Made by a program: the position numbers and the translations under genes. A DNA stretch of 64,000 bases. It comes from Proteobacteria bacterium DTSAM18 (GTDB lineage Bacteria > Myxococcota_A > UBA796 > GCA-2862545). Shown here in pieces: positions 9,667-17,590 of this stretch (positions within the stretch are counted from its first letter, which is position 1; each line of letters begins with the position of its first letter). The notes below the pieces were generated by a model. It was given only the letters and a program-made list of their open reading frames with translations. It was not told the origin of the DNA and made no database searches. The stretch spans positions 124,001 to 188,000 of the forward strand of contig JARACJ010000006.1 in NCBI GenBank assembly GCA_028767165.1, in the 5' to 3' direction.

Positions 9667-11151
9667 TCAGTCGAACCACCCCTGGTGGAACCACAGGCCC
9701 TGACGCTCGTACAAGCTGAGATCGCCCCGGTGGGAGCCGACCCGGTGGTAACAGCGCTCCTCGCCCCCACCGGGTGTCCACCAGCCATGCCGCAGGTGGA
9801 TGGGGCCCTCCTGCGGCTGCACCGGTGCCCACGATCGAGGACCTCGAATGGCCACCGGACGTCCGTCTTCGAGGCGTACCTGGACCGGCCGGGGCCGCCG
9901 CCGCAACCGGCTCGGTGCCGAAGGTGCATGACGGGCACGCCATCCCTCCTGGGCCTGTACGGGATCCCGGCGCGGCGCCCGCCCCTGTGACCCGGGCTCC
10001 TCGGACCACCGTTGCTCGGGCATCCACGCCTCCTTGGCCTGCACCTGGACGCAGGTCTGCTGGCCCAGGGCGAGCCGGAGTCTCTCGACGAGCTGATCGA
10101 CCTCTTCGTGGACCTTGCGACGCTCACCGCAGCGGAGCTGCTCGGACTGCACCCGCTGGAGCCCGACCGGCCAGAGGTGGACCCGAAGCACCGGTGCCGG
10201 CAGGCGGCCGTCGGACAGGGCAGCACGCCAGAGCTGCATCCACGCCCCTGGACTGCGGGACGGCTGGTGGCGGCGCACCACCTTCGTGAGGATCTCGCCG
10301 TTCGCGAGTCGGAGCTCCAGGCGCAGGGCCTCCGGGGCCGCCTCCTCGTGTGCCCAGCCCTCGCTACAGGCCTCGATCATGGCCTGCAACCGGGCGAGGA
10401 GCACCGACGCATCGTGGACCTCGTCGTCGAAGGTGTAGGCCACGCCGGGGTGCTCCTGGACATCCTCGGTGGCCGTCCACGGCTCACCGGGCGCCCCCCG
10501 CACCACCTGATGCCACCAGCGGCCAGCCGGCCCATGACGTCCGGCCACCGATGCGGGATCGAGGGCGGCCAGATCACCGAGCGTGCGGCAGCCCACGGCG
10601 ATGAGCTGATCGATCCAGTGCTCCGGTGCCGGCAGGGCCTCCAGGGGCAACGGCGCCAGGCGGTCTGCTGCCGCCCGCTCGCTCCAGGCCGGCTCCCCCG
10701 TGACCGCGAGGATGCGGGCGGCCATGGGATGCTCCGCCAGGGCCACCTGCACCCGATGCCCGAGTGAGGAGAGCTGCGCCCGCAGGTGATCCGCGATGCC
10801 CTCGGGCCCGCCGTAGAGCGCCATCAGCCCGCCGACCTCGAGGATCCATCCCTCATCACCATCCTGGCGGACCCGATCTCCCCAGCGATGCAGGGTACGC
10901 GTGAGTTCGCGTCGGTCCTCACGCTCGTCGTCGACCTGACGGGGCACCAGGATGACGTCGTGGCACAGCGCCCGGGCCTCGCCCGTGCTCATCCCGGGTT
11001 GGATGCCGTAGGCCCGCAGCGCATCGCAGACCACCGTGACCTTGGAGATCTGGTGCCGGACCTCCCACAGCGCGAGGTGTTCCTCCGTGCTGTAGCCGCA
11101 CCGCTCCAGCGGGAAGTCCGGCAGGCGCACATAGGCGTACAGCACGCTCAT
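9667..11151 (-). CDS. imuB: ImuB, Y-family polymerase-like mutasome subunit
   Basis: 494 residues from the ATG at 11151, which overlaps the imuA stop. The N-terminal region has the Y-family fold (MSVLYAYVRLPDFPLE...) but lacks the acidic residues of an active polymerase, as in ImuB. The C-terminal region is characteristic: PEQRW, GPIHLRHGWWTP and a final GLWFHQGWFD. In known mutasomes ImuB recruits ImuA and DnaE2 to the beta clamp for damage-induced translesion synthesis. No dnaE2 is adjacent here; convergent wzy ends 18 bp away. An N-terminal extension of the open frame overlaps imuA and is not credible. Confidence 0.88.
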   Translation of the reverse strand: MSVLYAYVRLPDFPLERCGYSTEEHLALWEVRHQISKVTVVCDALRAYGIQPGMSTGEARALCHDVILVPRQVDDEREDRRELTRTLHRWGDRVRQDGDEGWILEVGGLMALYGGPEGIADHLRAQLSSLGHRVQVALAEHPMAARILAVTGEPAWSERAAADRLAPLPLEALPAPEHWIDQLIAVGCRTLGDLAALDPASVAGRHGPAGRWWHQVVRGAPGEPWTATEDVQEHPGVAYTFDDEVHDASVLLARLQAMIEACSEGWAHEEAAPEALRLELRLANGEILTKVVRRHQPSRSPGAWMQLWRAALSDGRLPAPVLRVHLWPVGLQRVQSEQLRCGERRKVHEEVDQLVERLRLALGQQTCVQVQAKEAWMPEQRWSEEPGSQGRAPRRDPVQAQEGWRARHAPSAPSRLRRRPRPVQVRLEDGRPVAIRGPRSWAPVQPQEGPIHLRHGWWTPGGGEERCYHRVGSHRGDLSLYERQGLWFHQGWFD

Positions 11152-11753
11152 CGGATCACGGACTCCAGCGGCACGGTGCGGGCTGCACCGGCGACGCCCC
11201 TTCCTCGCGCGATGGCGCGCCCCGACCGCAGCTCCACATGGGCCCACAGCCGCATGGAGGCGAACGAACGGTGCCCCAGCCATCCCAGGCTGCTCGCGCC
11301 CTTCCTGGCCGCCCGCTGCCATCGCTGCACCTGGGCGCGATCCGCCGTGGCCTGGTCGAGCAGCACGAGCTCGAGGGCCCCCGCCGCCAGGAGCTGCTCG
11401 ACCACCCAGCCCACCTGGGACGGCTCAGGGCGTACCCACAGCAGGTGCTCCGGCGCTCCTCCCTCCTGCAGGAAGCGATCCGGGTTGAACTGGTGCAGTG
11501 GATCCACCCAGGCCACCTTGCAGCCTGCACGGGTGAGTTGGATCGCCAGTTGCAGCCCCACACCCGTGACACCGCTCCCCGAAGGCCCCCAGCAGCCCCA
11601 CAGCGCCGGCTGGGGAATGCCACCCATGAGATCATCCCACCCATCCCATCCGGAGGGCAGCTGGCGCACCTCGGACACGGGTTCGGGCTGCAGAGCGCGA
11701 AGCTTCGCGCGCAGCTCATCGAGGGATGGGTGGGTGGACGTCATGCCTTGCAT
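11148..11753 (-). CDS. imuA: ImuA, RecA-like mutasome subunit with degenerate Walker A
   Basis: 201 residues as drawn; a second ATG at 11744 (MTSTHPSL) is an equally good start. Similar in layout to ImuA/SulA-like RecA homologues: a glycine-rich loop at about residue 55 reads GPSGSGVTG, without the Lys-Thr of a working Walker A, and a hydrophobic strand ending VLLD follows as in Walker B. The gene is immediately preceded by a LexA-box-like palindrome and runs straight into imuB with a 4-nt overlap. Nucleotide hydrolysis is therefore doubtful; a scaffold role is more likely. Confidence 0.75.
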   Translation of the reverse strand: MQGMTSTHPSLDELRAKLRALQPEPVSEVRQLPSGWDGWDDLMGGIPQPALWGCWGPSGSGVTGVGLQLAIQLTRAGCKVAWVDPLHQFNPDRFLQEGGAPEHLLWVRPEPSQVGWVVEQLLAAGALELVLLDQATADRAQVQRWQRAARKGASSLGWLGHRSFASMRLWAHVELRSGRAIARGRGVAGAARTVPLESVIR

Positions 11754-11755
11754 GT

Positions 11756-11771
11756 CTGAACATTAGTTCAG
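11756..11771. promoter_or_regulatory. LexA-box-like palindrome at the imuA start
   Basis: CTGAACATTAGTTCAG is a perfect 16-bp inverted repeat (arms CTGAAC/GTTCAG). It contains GAAC-N4-GTTC, the core of the Gram-positive LexA box, and is close to the recalled Myxococcus form CTRHAMRYBYGTTCAGS. It begins 3 nt upstream of the first possible imuA start, so bound LexA would block transcription and there is little room for a leader or Shine-Dalgarno. Confidence 0.8.
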
Positions 11772-11885
11772 TGCTTGAGGCCATGCACCTCCGACCCACC
11801 CCTCACAGCTCGAAATGCCAGGTATCCTTTGCAATACACGGTGAAGGACACCTTAAGACCGGACAATATATGTCCCAAAAGAGAA

Positions 11886-11913
11886 GGGGCCACCGTGGAT
11901 CCACGGCAGCCCC
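11886..11913 (-). terminator. Rho-independent terminator of the 11933-12748 gene
   Basis: GGGGC and GCCCC arms enclose the perfect palindrome CCGTGGATCCACGG. On the minus strand the hairpin is followed by TTCTCTTTT, about 20 bp after the stop of the duplicated-domain gene. Confidence 0.7.
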
Positions 11914-11932
11914 CCGAGCACTCGCCCATCCG

Positions 11933-12748
11933 TCAGAGGATACGGTTCTTGCGGCTCACCATGCCCAGGAAGTCGCGGGCCATCACCTCGACCGGGCGCT
12001 GCGAGTCGACCACGCCACTCTTCACGAGCGCCCCGATGCCGGACTCGAGATCCTCGCGGGTGAAGGACTGCTTCCCCATGGCATCCCAGATGGAGTAGTT
12101 GATGCCGCTGCGAAAGGGGTTGTCGCCCTTGAGCTTGAAGGGGCCCTGCTGACCGCGGATGGAGCGGGACTCACCCGGCTCGGGGGGCAGGTCGGAGGAC
12201 TCGGGGGCATCGCCGCCCACCATGGCCAGGCGACCCTTGTCGGCGCCGGCGGTGCGCAGGAAGATCATGGCGAGCATGTCGGGCTTCTGCACGGAGTCGA
12301 TGCGGCCATCGGCCAGCAGCTGGCCCACCAGCTCGTCGACCTGCTCACGCGCGAAGGGGCCGTCTCCGAACTCCTTCTCGATCGCGCTCCACAGGTTGAA
12401 GTTGTTGCCGTTGCGGAAGGGGTTGTCGCCCACGATACGGTAGTGGGTGCCGGGCAGGTACCGCCAGCGCACCTTGCGTGCGGGCGCCGCCTTGGCCGCA
12501 GGTGCTGCCTCGGGTGCGGCCTCGTCGACGGCGGTCTCGGTGATCGGAGATGCCGCGGGGCGGCTCACGGGTGCCGGCGCAGGTGCAGGTGCAGGCGCGG
12601 AGGTGGGCTCGTCCGCAGGAAGATCTTCATCGTCGGCCTCCACGGCTCCGACCAGCAGACGCATCAGCGCAGCCACATCGCCCTGGATACGGGTGAGACG
12701 ACGCACCAGAACGTCGCGCTCCTCGGAAGAGATGATCAATCGACTCAT
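11933..12748 (-). CDS. Unrecognised protein with two copies of a GDNPFR domain
   Basis: 271 residues, starting at the ATG at 12748 behind GAGAGGG. A coiled or helical N-terminus (~1-45) is followed by an Ala/Pro linker (PAPAPAPAPV), then two related ~65-residue domains. The first contains YRIVGDNPFRNGNNFNLW, the second FKLKGDNPFRSGINYSIW; both continue with a helical FxREx(2)(E/D) segment and end in MxxxFLxMV-like hydrophobic helices. The repeat looks like a small winged-helix or HTH-like fold, but that is a guess. There is no signal peptide, so it is cytoplasmic. I do not recognise a family. It is divergent from rdgB. Confidence 0.7.
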   Translation of the reverse strand: MSRLIISSEERDVLVRRLTRIQGDVAALMRLLVGAVEADDEDLPADEPTSAPAPAPAPAPVSRPAASPITETAVDEAAPEAAPAAKAAPARKVRWRYLPGTHYRIVGDNPFRNGNNFNLWSAIEKEFGDGPFAREQVDELVGQLLADGRIDSVQKPDMLAMIFLRTAGADKGRLAMVGGDAPESSDLPPEPGESRSIRGQQGPFKLKGDNPFRSGINYSIWDAMGKQSFTREDLESGIGALVKSGVVDSQRPVEVMARDFLGMVSRKNRIL

Positions 12749-12871
12749 GGAAGCCCTCTCGGAAAAAAACAAACCTGTGAACAGCATCGACGCCAGAATA
12801 TCCTGGCCTCTACGTAGTTGACCTGACAGCCAACTATACGGAAAACACAAATCGGACAAGTAGGAGCCACA

Positions 12872-13459
12872 ATGAAACTAATCTTTGCTACGGCAAATGC
12901 GCACAAAGCGGACGAAGTACGCAACATCCTCGCAGGTACGGACATCGAGGTGGAGACACTCCTCGATCACCCCGAGCTCCCGGAAGCACCGGAAACCGGA
13001 GACACATTCATCGCCAACGCCCAGGAGAAGGCCGAATTCATCCACCGCTTCACCGGGCGGCCCGTCATCGCGGACGACTCCGGCCTCGCGGTCGATGCCC
13101 TCGATGGCGCGCCAGGTGTGCACTCCAAGCGTTTCTCCCCGGAAGCCACCCACGACGCCAACAACACGTTGCTCCTCCAGAAGATGCAAGGCGTTACAGA
13201 TCGAAGCGCCCGCTTCGTCTGTGTCCTGTTCCTGAAGACCGACGATTTCGAAGGTCACGTCGAGGGAACCTGCGAGGGCCGCATCGCCGGGCAACGCACC
13301 GGCGACAAGGGCTTCGGGTACGATCCCGTCTTCCTCCCGGACGCCCTAGAAGGCCGCAGCATGGCCGAGGCCACCATGGAGGAGAAGAACGCCATCTCCC
13401 ACCGCGGCCACGCGTTCCGTCAGCTCAAGGAGCTCCTCCGCCGCGCGGGTGAGCTCTGA
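12872..13459 (+). CDS. rdgB: XTP/dITP diphosphatase
   Basis: 195 residues, the usual RdgB/HAM1 length. It hydrolyses non-canonical purine nucleoside triphosphates (dITP, XTP) to monophosphates, cleaning the nucleotide pool. Visible motifs: FATANAHKADEV (N-terminal phosphate loop), ADDSGLAVDALDGAPGVHS, KGFGYDPVF and SHRGHAFRQL, all conserved in the family. Start ATG follows TAGGAG. The first ~100 bp are noticeably less GC-biased than the rest of the gene. Confidence 0.95.
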   Translation: MKLIFATANAHKADEVRNILAGTDIEVETLLDHPELPEAPETGDTFIANAQEKAEFIHRFTGRPVIADDSGLAVDALDGAPGVHSKRFSPEATHDANNTLLLQKMQGVTDRSARFVCVLFLKTDDFEGHVEGTCEGRIAGQRTGDKGFGYDPVFLPDALEGRSMAEATMEEKNAISHRGHAFRQLKELLRRAGEL

Positions 13460-13477
13460 GTGCTCCGACAGGAACGA

Positions 13478-14389
13478 TCAGAACTGGTAGCCCAGCCGGA
13501 ACCGGGCGGTGTACAGCCGCCCGTACCGGGCGACCGGCTCGAGGTTCACGGTGCCCTCCGCGGGGTTCGAGTAGCCCCCCGGTGCGCCGTAGAACTCGGC
13601 CGCCACACGGAAGTGCTCGAACAGGAGCACATCCACACCCACCGAGAAGTCCACGCCCGCGTAGGGGTGCAGGTTCTCCGTGAGGGGCGAGTTGCCATCG
13701 CCACCGTTCAGGTTGTCGCCGATGATGAAGAAGGTCGAGGCGTCGAGGTACCCCACGGACACGTAGGGGGTGAGTTCGGCCGGTCCGAAGCTCCAGGCGC
13801 TGCCGAGCTGCACGCCCGTGCCCCAGGTGCTTCCCACGTAGATGTCCTCGACATCCGGGTCGTCGGGCTCGATCTTGGTCGCGATGTCGCCGAAGGTGCG
13901 CTGCAGCGTGGTGTGGGCCCGGACACCCACATCGAAGTGCTCGACCACCCGGATGCCGAGGCCACCTTCCGCAGACAGGACCAGGTTGCGCGTGCCGCCC
14001 ACGTTCACCGGAGGCAGCATGCCGACACCCGCGTAGAACACGAGTCGGTCGGCCACCTCGGGGAAGCTGTAGTGGGCCATGATGCGCGGCAGGACGGGAC
14101 TGACGTTGGTGTCCTCGGTCTTCGACGCATCGAGCGCGAGACGCTTCTCACAGGACAGCGGCGGCATGACGTTGAGGTCGACGCCGATGGTGCCGGAGCC
14201 GGGCCGGTTGGGGATCGGACCGTGCAGGGCGGAGGCACTCGCCGTGAGTGCGTAGTAGTTCGCCAGGAAGTCCTGCTGGGTTCGCTCGTCGTAGTCCGAC
14301 GGCCTGCCGATGCCTTCGCACTCCGGGGCGATCTGCGCCTGTGCCACCGTGCCCCACAGGGCGAATCCGAACACCATCCAACGGCTCAT
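13478..14389 (-). CDS. Putative outer-membrane beta-barrel protein
   Basis: 303 residues from the ATG at 14389, preceded by GGAGAG; an upstream GTG is too close to that RBS. A signal peptide (WMVFGFALWGTVAQAQ) leads a mature protein rich in alternating hydrophobic strands with aromatic girdles: FYAGVGMLPPV, AELTPYVSVGYL, HPYAGVDFSVGVD. It ends in YTARFRLGYQF, a C-terminal aromatic typical of outer-membrane barrels inserted by BamA. The number of strands is uncertain. Function is not recognisable. Confidence 0.75.
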   Translation of the reverse strand: MSRWMVFGFALWGTVAQAQIAPECEGIGRPSDYDERTQQDFLANYYALTASASALHGPIPNRPGSGTIGVDLNVMPPLSCEKRLALDASKTEDTNVSPVLPRIMAHYSFPEVADRLVFYAGVGMLPPVNVGGTRNLVLSAEGGLGIRVVEHFDVGVRAHTTLQRTFGDIATKIEPDDPDVEDIYVGSTWGTGVQLGSAWSFGPAELTPYVSVGYLDASTFFIIGDNLNGGDGNSPLTENLHPYAGVDFSVGVDVLLFEHFRVAAEFYGAPGGYSNPAEGTVNLEPVARYGRLYTARFRLGYQF

Positions 14390-14548
14390 GGCCACTCTCC
14401 TTCACTCGCGCGCAATGTAGCGTCACCGTACCCGGTACGCCGCCGTCCGGGCGCACGAAAGACGTCCGGACGGTGCATTCACCGGGCCGAAAAGCAGACC
14501 TCCGAGGTGGCCGGCCGCCTGCCTTGGTGCTATGACCGCAACGATTTT

Positions 14549-14622
14549 CGGGGCGTAGCGCAGTCTGGTAGCGCATCTGCTTTGGGAGCAGAGGGTCGTC
14601 CGTTCGAATCGGACCGCCCCGA
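14549..14622 (+). tRNA. tRNA-Pro (anticodon TGG)
   Basis: A full cloverleaf can be drawn. The acceptor stem is CGGGGCG/CGCCCCG with discriminator A, and the D-stem GCGC/GCGC. The anticodon stem TCTGC/GCAGA carries a TTTGGGA loop (anticodon TGG). The T-arm contains GTTCGAATC. CCA is not encoded; 74 nt as drawn. A strong hairpin follows immediately. Confidence 0.97.
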
Positions 14623-14630
14623 TCCTCATC

Positions 14631-14671
14631 ACGACGGCCCATCCGCCACATCATGGCGGGTGGGCCGTCGT
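14631..14671. terminator. Strong terminator between tRNA-Pro and convergent GNAT gene
   Basis: A 17-bp stem (ACGACGGCCCATCCGCC with one mismatch) around a 7-nt loop ACATCAT. It sits between the tRNA on the plus strand and the convergent GNAT stop at 14683 and can serve both. Confidence 0.7.
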
Positions 14672-14682
14672 CACGTCTGCCC

Positions 14683-15120
14683 TCAGCGAAGCCCTGGCAT
14701 CCGGGCGAACGTGCGCAGGGTGGCGGTCTCGGCGCGATCGGTACGGACCAGCTCCATCGCCTCGTAGAACGCGGTCTGTTCCGGACGATCGTCGGTCAGC
14801 AGCACGAACTGCCGGCAGTGGGCGAACCTGTCCAGCGCCGACTGGACGAGCGCGCGCCCGATGCCGAGCCGCTGCCGCTCCGGGTGCACGAGGACATCCT
14901 GCAGGTACGCGATCGTGGCATCGTCGGAGATGCACCGCACGAGTCCCACCAGCTCACCGTCCAGGAAGGCCCCTGCCACGAAGGCGGAGCCCTGCACGGC
15001 AGCCCACAGGCACTCGGGATCCGCGGTGTAGGCCCTCCACCCCACGGCATCGTACAGGTCCACGAGGGCTTCCCGGGTCAGCGACGGGGCGTGCACCAGC
15101 TCCCAGCGTGCCGTCGTCAT
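14683..15120 (-). CDS. GNAT-family N-acetyltransferase
   Basis: 145 residues. The acetyl-CoA binding motif A ([21 protein letters not shown], residues ~76-96) and the preceding beta4 strand ([18 protein letters not shown]) are clear. The substrate cannot be deduced; similar small GNATs act on small amines or protein N-termini. Its start overlaps the stop of the upstream GST gene by 4 nt (ATGA), so the two are translationally coupled. Confidence 0.88.
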   Translation of the reverse strand: MTTARWELVHAPSLTREALVDLYDAVGWRAYTADPECLWAAVQGSAFVAGAFLDGELVGLVRCISDDATIAYLQDVLVHPERQRLGIGRALVQSALDRFAHCRQFVLLTDDRPEQTAFYEAMELVRTDRAETATLRTFARMPGLR

Positions 15121-15857
15121 TCCTTCCTCCTCACGTCGTGGGCGAACCGGGCGGCGTTGGCTGCCTCGGAGCGACCGTCATCCTGCAAGCCGAAGAACGC
15201 GGGAAAGGGCTCGGGCAGCTGCACGCCCCTCCGGACCCCGGGTCGCTGCTCCATGCGGCCGAACCAGGCCTGCAGGTTCGGCAACCCGTCGATGGACACC
15301 CGGGCCCAGGGATACGACCTCGCGTAGGGATACAGCGCGATGTCCGCGATGGTCAGCTCGTCGCCCACGAGCCAGTCGCGGCCTCGGAGCCGGCCGTCGA
15401 CCACCTCGAGGAGCCGGCGTGACTCGGCGACGTACCGCTCGATGGCGAAGTCGTCGGTGTGCCCCTGGGGCGCGGCGATCCGCTGGAAGTACATCGCTTG
15501 TCCCATCATGGGCCCGACGCCCCCCACCTGGAACATCAGCCACTGCATCACCTCGGAGCGCAGCAGCGGATCGGCAGGCAGCAGCCGCCCGTACTTCTCC
15601 GCGAGGTACCACAGCACGGCCCCGCTCTCGAAGACGGCGAAGTCCCCTGCCGAGCGATCGACGATGGCCGGGATGCGGCCGTTCGGGTTGATCTGCAGGA
15701 ACCAGTCGGACGTCTGCTCCCGCTCGTCGAAGTCGATGGGCACCAGGTCGTACGGCACCCCGAGCTCCTCGAGCATGATCAACGGCTTCCACCCGTTCAT
15801 CGTGGCAGCCGTGTAGACCACGATCTCCGGCGTTGCACTCGTGTTCACATCGGCCAT
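15117..15857 (-). CDS. Glutathione S-transferase, YfcG/YghU-like
   Basis: 246 residues from the ATG at 15857 with GGGAGGGA upstream; a longer open frame lacks support. The thioredoxin-like N-domain has [13 protein letters not shown] and [15 protein letters not shown], and the all-helical C-domain follows with [14 protein letters not shown] and the ERY motif typical of E. coli YfcG. That class acts as glutathionylspermidine/disulfide-bond reductases rather than classic conjugating enzymes. The TMNGWKP stretch replaces the usual N-terminal catalytic serine/tyrosine region, so the exact chemistry is uncertain. Confidence 0.9.
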   Translation of the reverse strand: MADVNTSATPEIVVYTAATMNGWKPLIMLEELGVPYDLVPIDFDEREQTSDWFLQINPNGRIPAIVDRSAGDFAVFESGAVLWYLAEKYGRLLPADPLLRSEVMQWLMFQVGGVGPMMGQAMYFQRIAAPQGHTDDFAIERYVAESRRLLEVVDGRLRGRDWLVGDELTIADIALYPYARSYPWARVSIDGLPNLQAWFGRMEQRPGVRRGVQLPEPFPAFFGLQDDGRSEAANAARFAHDVRRKE

Positions 15858-15951
15858 CGCTCCCTCCCGGTGCCCTGAGCGTGACCCGGGAAGGAGCGCT
15901 TGCCAAGCGCCACGGTGCGCCAGCGCAATTCGCGCGGCGCGGAGGCACCCT

Positions 15952-15982
15952 CGGCGTGCCGGCATCGTCGGCCGGCACGCCG
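15952..15982 (-). terminator. Terminator downstream of the HglS-like gene
   Basis: Perfect 12-bp stem (CGGCGTGCCGGC/GCCGGCACGCCG) with a 7-nt loop, just after the stop at 15989 on the minus strand. No T-tract follows. Confidence 0.5.
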
Positions 15983-15988
15983 GGTTCC

Positions 15989-16798
15989 TCAGCGGTCGGC
16001 GGCGTTCGTCGACTCGAAGATCTTGTCGGCGGAAGAGGCCACGAAGCCCTGGTACAGCTCACCATCGGGCTTGGGGAAGCGACGGGCGAACTCGTAGTAG
16101 CAGGTGGGAACCACCTGCGGGCCGTCGGAGAACTCCACGGCCATCTTGTCGGCCAGCGTGGAGCCCTGGGCGAGGTGGACATCCTCTCCGCCCTTCACAC
16201 GTCCGCCGGAGCTGTTGACCTCGAAGCCGTGCTTCTCCACGTAGGCCAGCATGGCCTCCACGGTGCTCAGCTTGTCGCTCATCTCGTTGAGGAAGATGGT
16301 GAAGTGGTTGGCGCGCAGGCCGAGCGCGGCGAGCCACGCGGCGTACTCGGACTCCTCGCGGAGCTTCAGGTAGGTGTCGTAGGAGACGCGCTCCCAGGGA
16401 AGACCTGCCCAGAAGACCTCGGGACCCTTCACGAAGTCCTCGGGGATCTGCGCGACGAGCTCGTCGACCACGGCCTGCAGCTCGGGAGAGAACTCCTCGG
16501 TGAGCAGCTCGGACACGAAGATCTTGGGCGCGTCCGCATCCGTGGGGTGCACGTACGCCCAGGCACGCAGCTTCTTCTCCTCGAACCGGTAGTCGTCGAA
16601 TCGCTCGTAGCCGAGGCTGCGGACCACGGGATCGAGCTTCTCGAGGGAGATGGGCCCCTTGTTGAAGGTGCGGAACGCCACGTGGTCGTTCAGGACCCGC
16701 TCGCCGTCGGCGGTGAGCTGGGCGTTGATGTTGGCGGCGGCCGGCGCGATGGCGCAGAAATCACTCCACAGCGTGGAGAAGAACTCGGGATGGTTCAT
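15989..16798 (-). CDS. DUF1338/HglS-like 2-oxoadipate dioxygenase-decarboxylase
   Basis: 269 residues with GGGAG upstream of the ATG at 16798. It belongs to the DUF1338 family, whose characterised member HglS converts 2-oxoadipate to 2-hydroxyglutarate with Fe(II) and O2 in D-lysine breakdown. A His-His-Glu triad at the expected places is visible: H39 (NDHVAFRTF), H165 (ANHFTIFL) and E236 (CYYEFARRF). Substrate specificity for 2-oxoadipate is inferred from the family, not proven here. No other lysine-catabolism gene is adjacent. The YbjN gene lies upstream on the same strand. Confidence 0.82.
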   Translation of the reverse strand: MNHPEFFSTLWSDFCAIAPAAANINAQLTADGERVLNDHVAFRTFNKGPISLEKLDPVVRSLGYERFDDYRFEEKKLRAWAYVHPTDADAPKIFVSELLTEEFSPELQAVVDELVAQIPEDFVKGPEVFWAGLPWERVSYDTYLKLREESEYAAWLAALGLRANHFTIFLNEMSDKLSTVEAMLAYVEKHGFEVNSSGGRVKGGEDVHLAQGSTLADKMAVEFSDGPQVVPTCYYEFARRFPKPDGELYQGFVASSADKIFESTNAADR

Positions 16799-16917
16799 GA
16801 CGTTCTCCCAGGGCGCACAGAGATGCGTCGCGCCCGTGACCTTCCGATATACAGACCAGCGTCCTCGCGCACGCAGCAAGCCATTGCGGTACGAATCCGG
16901 TCCGGTTGGAGTAGGGT

Positions 16918-17385
16918 TCAGGCCTCGATGTCGGCCAGCGCCTCGACCGGTGCGAGCCCACCGAACGCCACGCCGTAGATGCCCTTCACGTAGCGATCCA
17001 CGGTGAGGACGTTGGGGTAGACGACCCCCTTCGCGAGTGCATGACTCAGCTGCACGCCCTCCACGTCCACGGAGGTCTTGTAGCGGACCTCGCCGTCGGA
17101 GAAGTCGAGCTCGAAGTTGCCGATGATCATGCCGTAGTTGGCCCGGGCGATGAACTCCGCGACCGCGAGGCGACGATCCTCGGGCACCCTCAGATCGAGG
17201 CTCGAGTAGCACACGAACTGCTCCTCGTCCTCGCGGGCCTGACCGAACACCTGCCACTGGGACTGCTCTCCCTTGAAGCCGGCCCGGAGCCAGTCCCGCG
17301 GGGTACCGGCGTCGTCTTCCAGGCGCACCGGCGACCAGCCATCCGCCTCGAAGAAGTCCCACATCTCATCGAACACTCGCCCCAT
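16918..17385 (-). CDS. YbjN-domain protein
   Basis: 155 residues, start ATG at 17385. The type-III-chaperone-like YbjN fold is visible in the sequence from DLRVPEDRRLAVAEFIARAN through MIIGNFELDFSDGEVRYKTSV to ALAKGVVYPNVLTVDRYVKG. Most YbjN proteins have no known activity; some are proposed sensors or chaperones. It is cytoplasmic and lies just upstream of the HglS-like gene, separated by 119 bp. Confidence 0.83.
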   Translation of the reverse strand: MGRVFDEMWDFFEADGWSPVRLEDDAGTPRDWLRAGFKGEQSQWQVFGQAREDEEQFVCYSSLDLRVPEDRRLAVAEFIARANYGMIIGNFELDFSDGEVRYKTSVDVEGVQLSHALAKGVVYPNVLTVDRYVKGIYGVAFGGLAPVEALADIEA

Positions 17386-17590
17386 CCAGCCCTCCCGGCC
17401 CCATGTGGATCGCCCGGCGAGTGTACAGCAAGTGGGGCCCCCGCACATCCGCGACGACGGTCCCGGATTCTTCTCGCCCGGTATCGGCACGCAAAACATT
17501 GCTGTCAGGCGGATTTTCGGCAACGTACCCCGAATACCTGACGATCGCGCACGGTACGGGCATCCTTCCCCACACCCTGGGGAGGGAGAC

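Noticed and set aside
12818-12840. TTGACC...TATACG upstream of rdgB
   Set aside because: The spacing is 11 bp, too short for a sigma-70 promoter.
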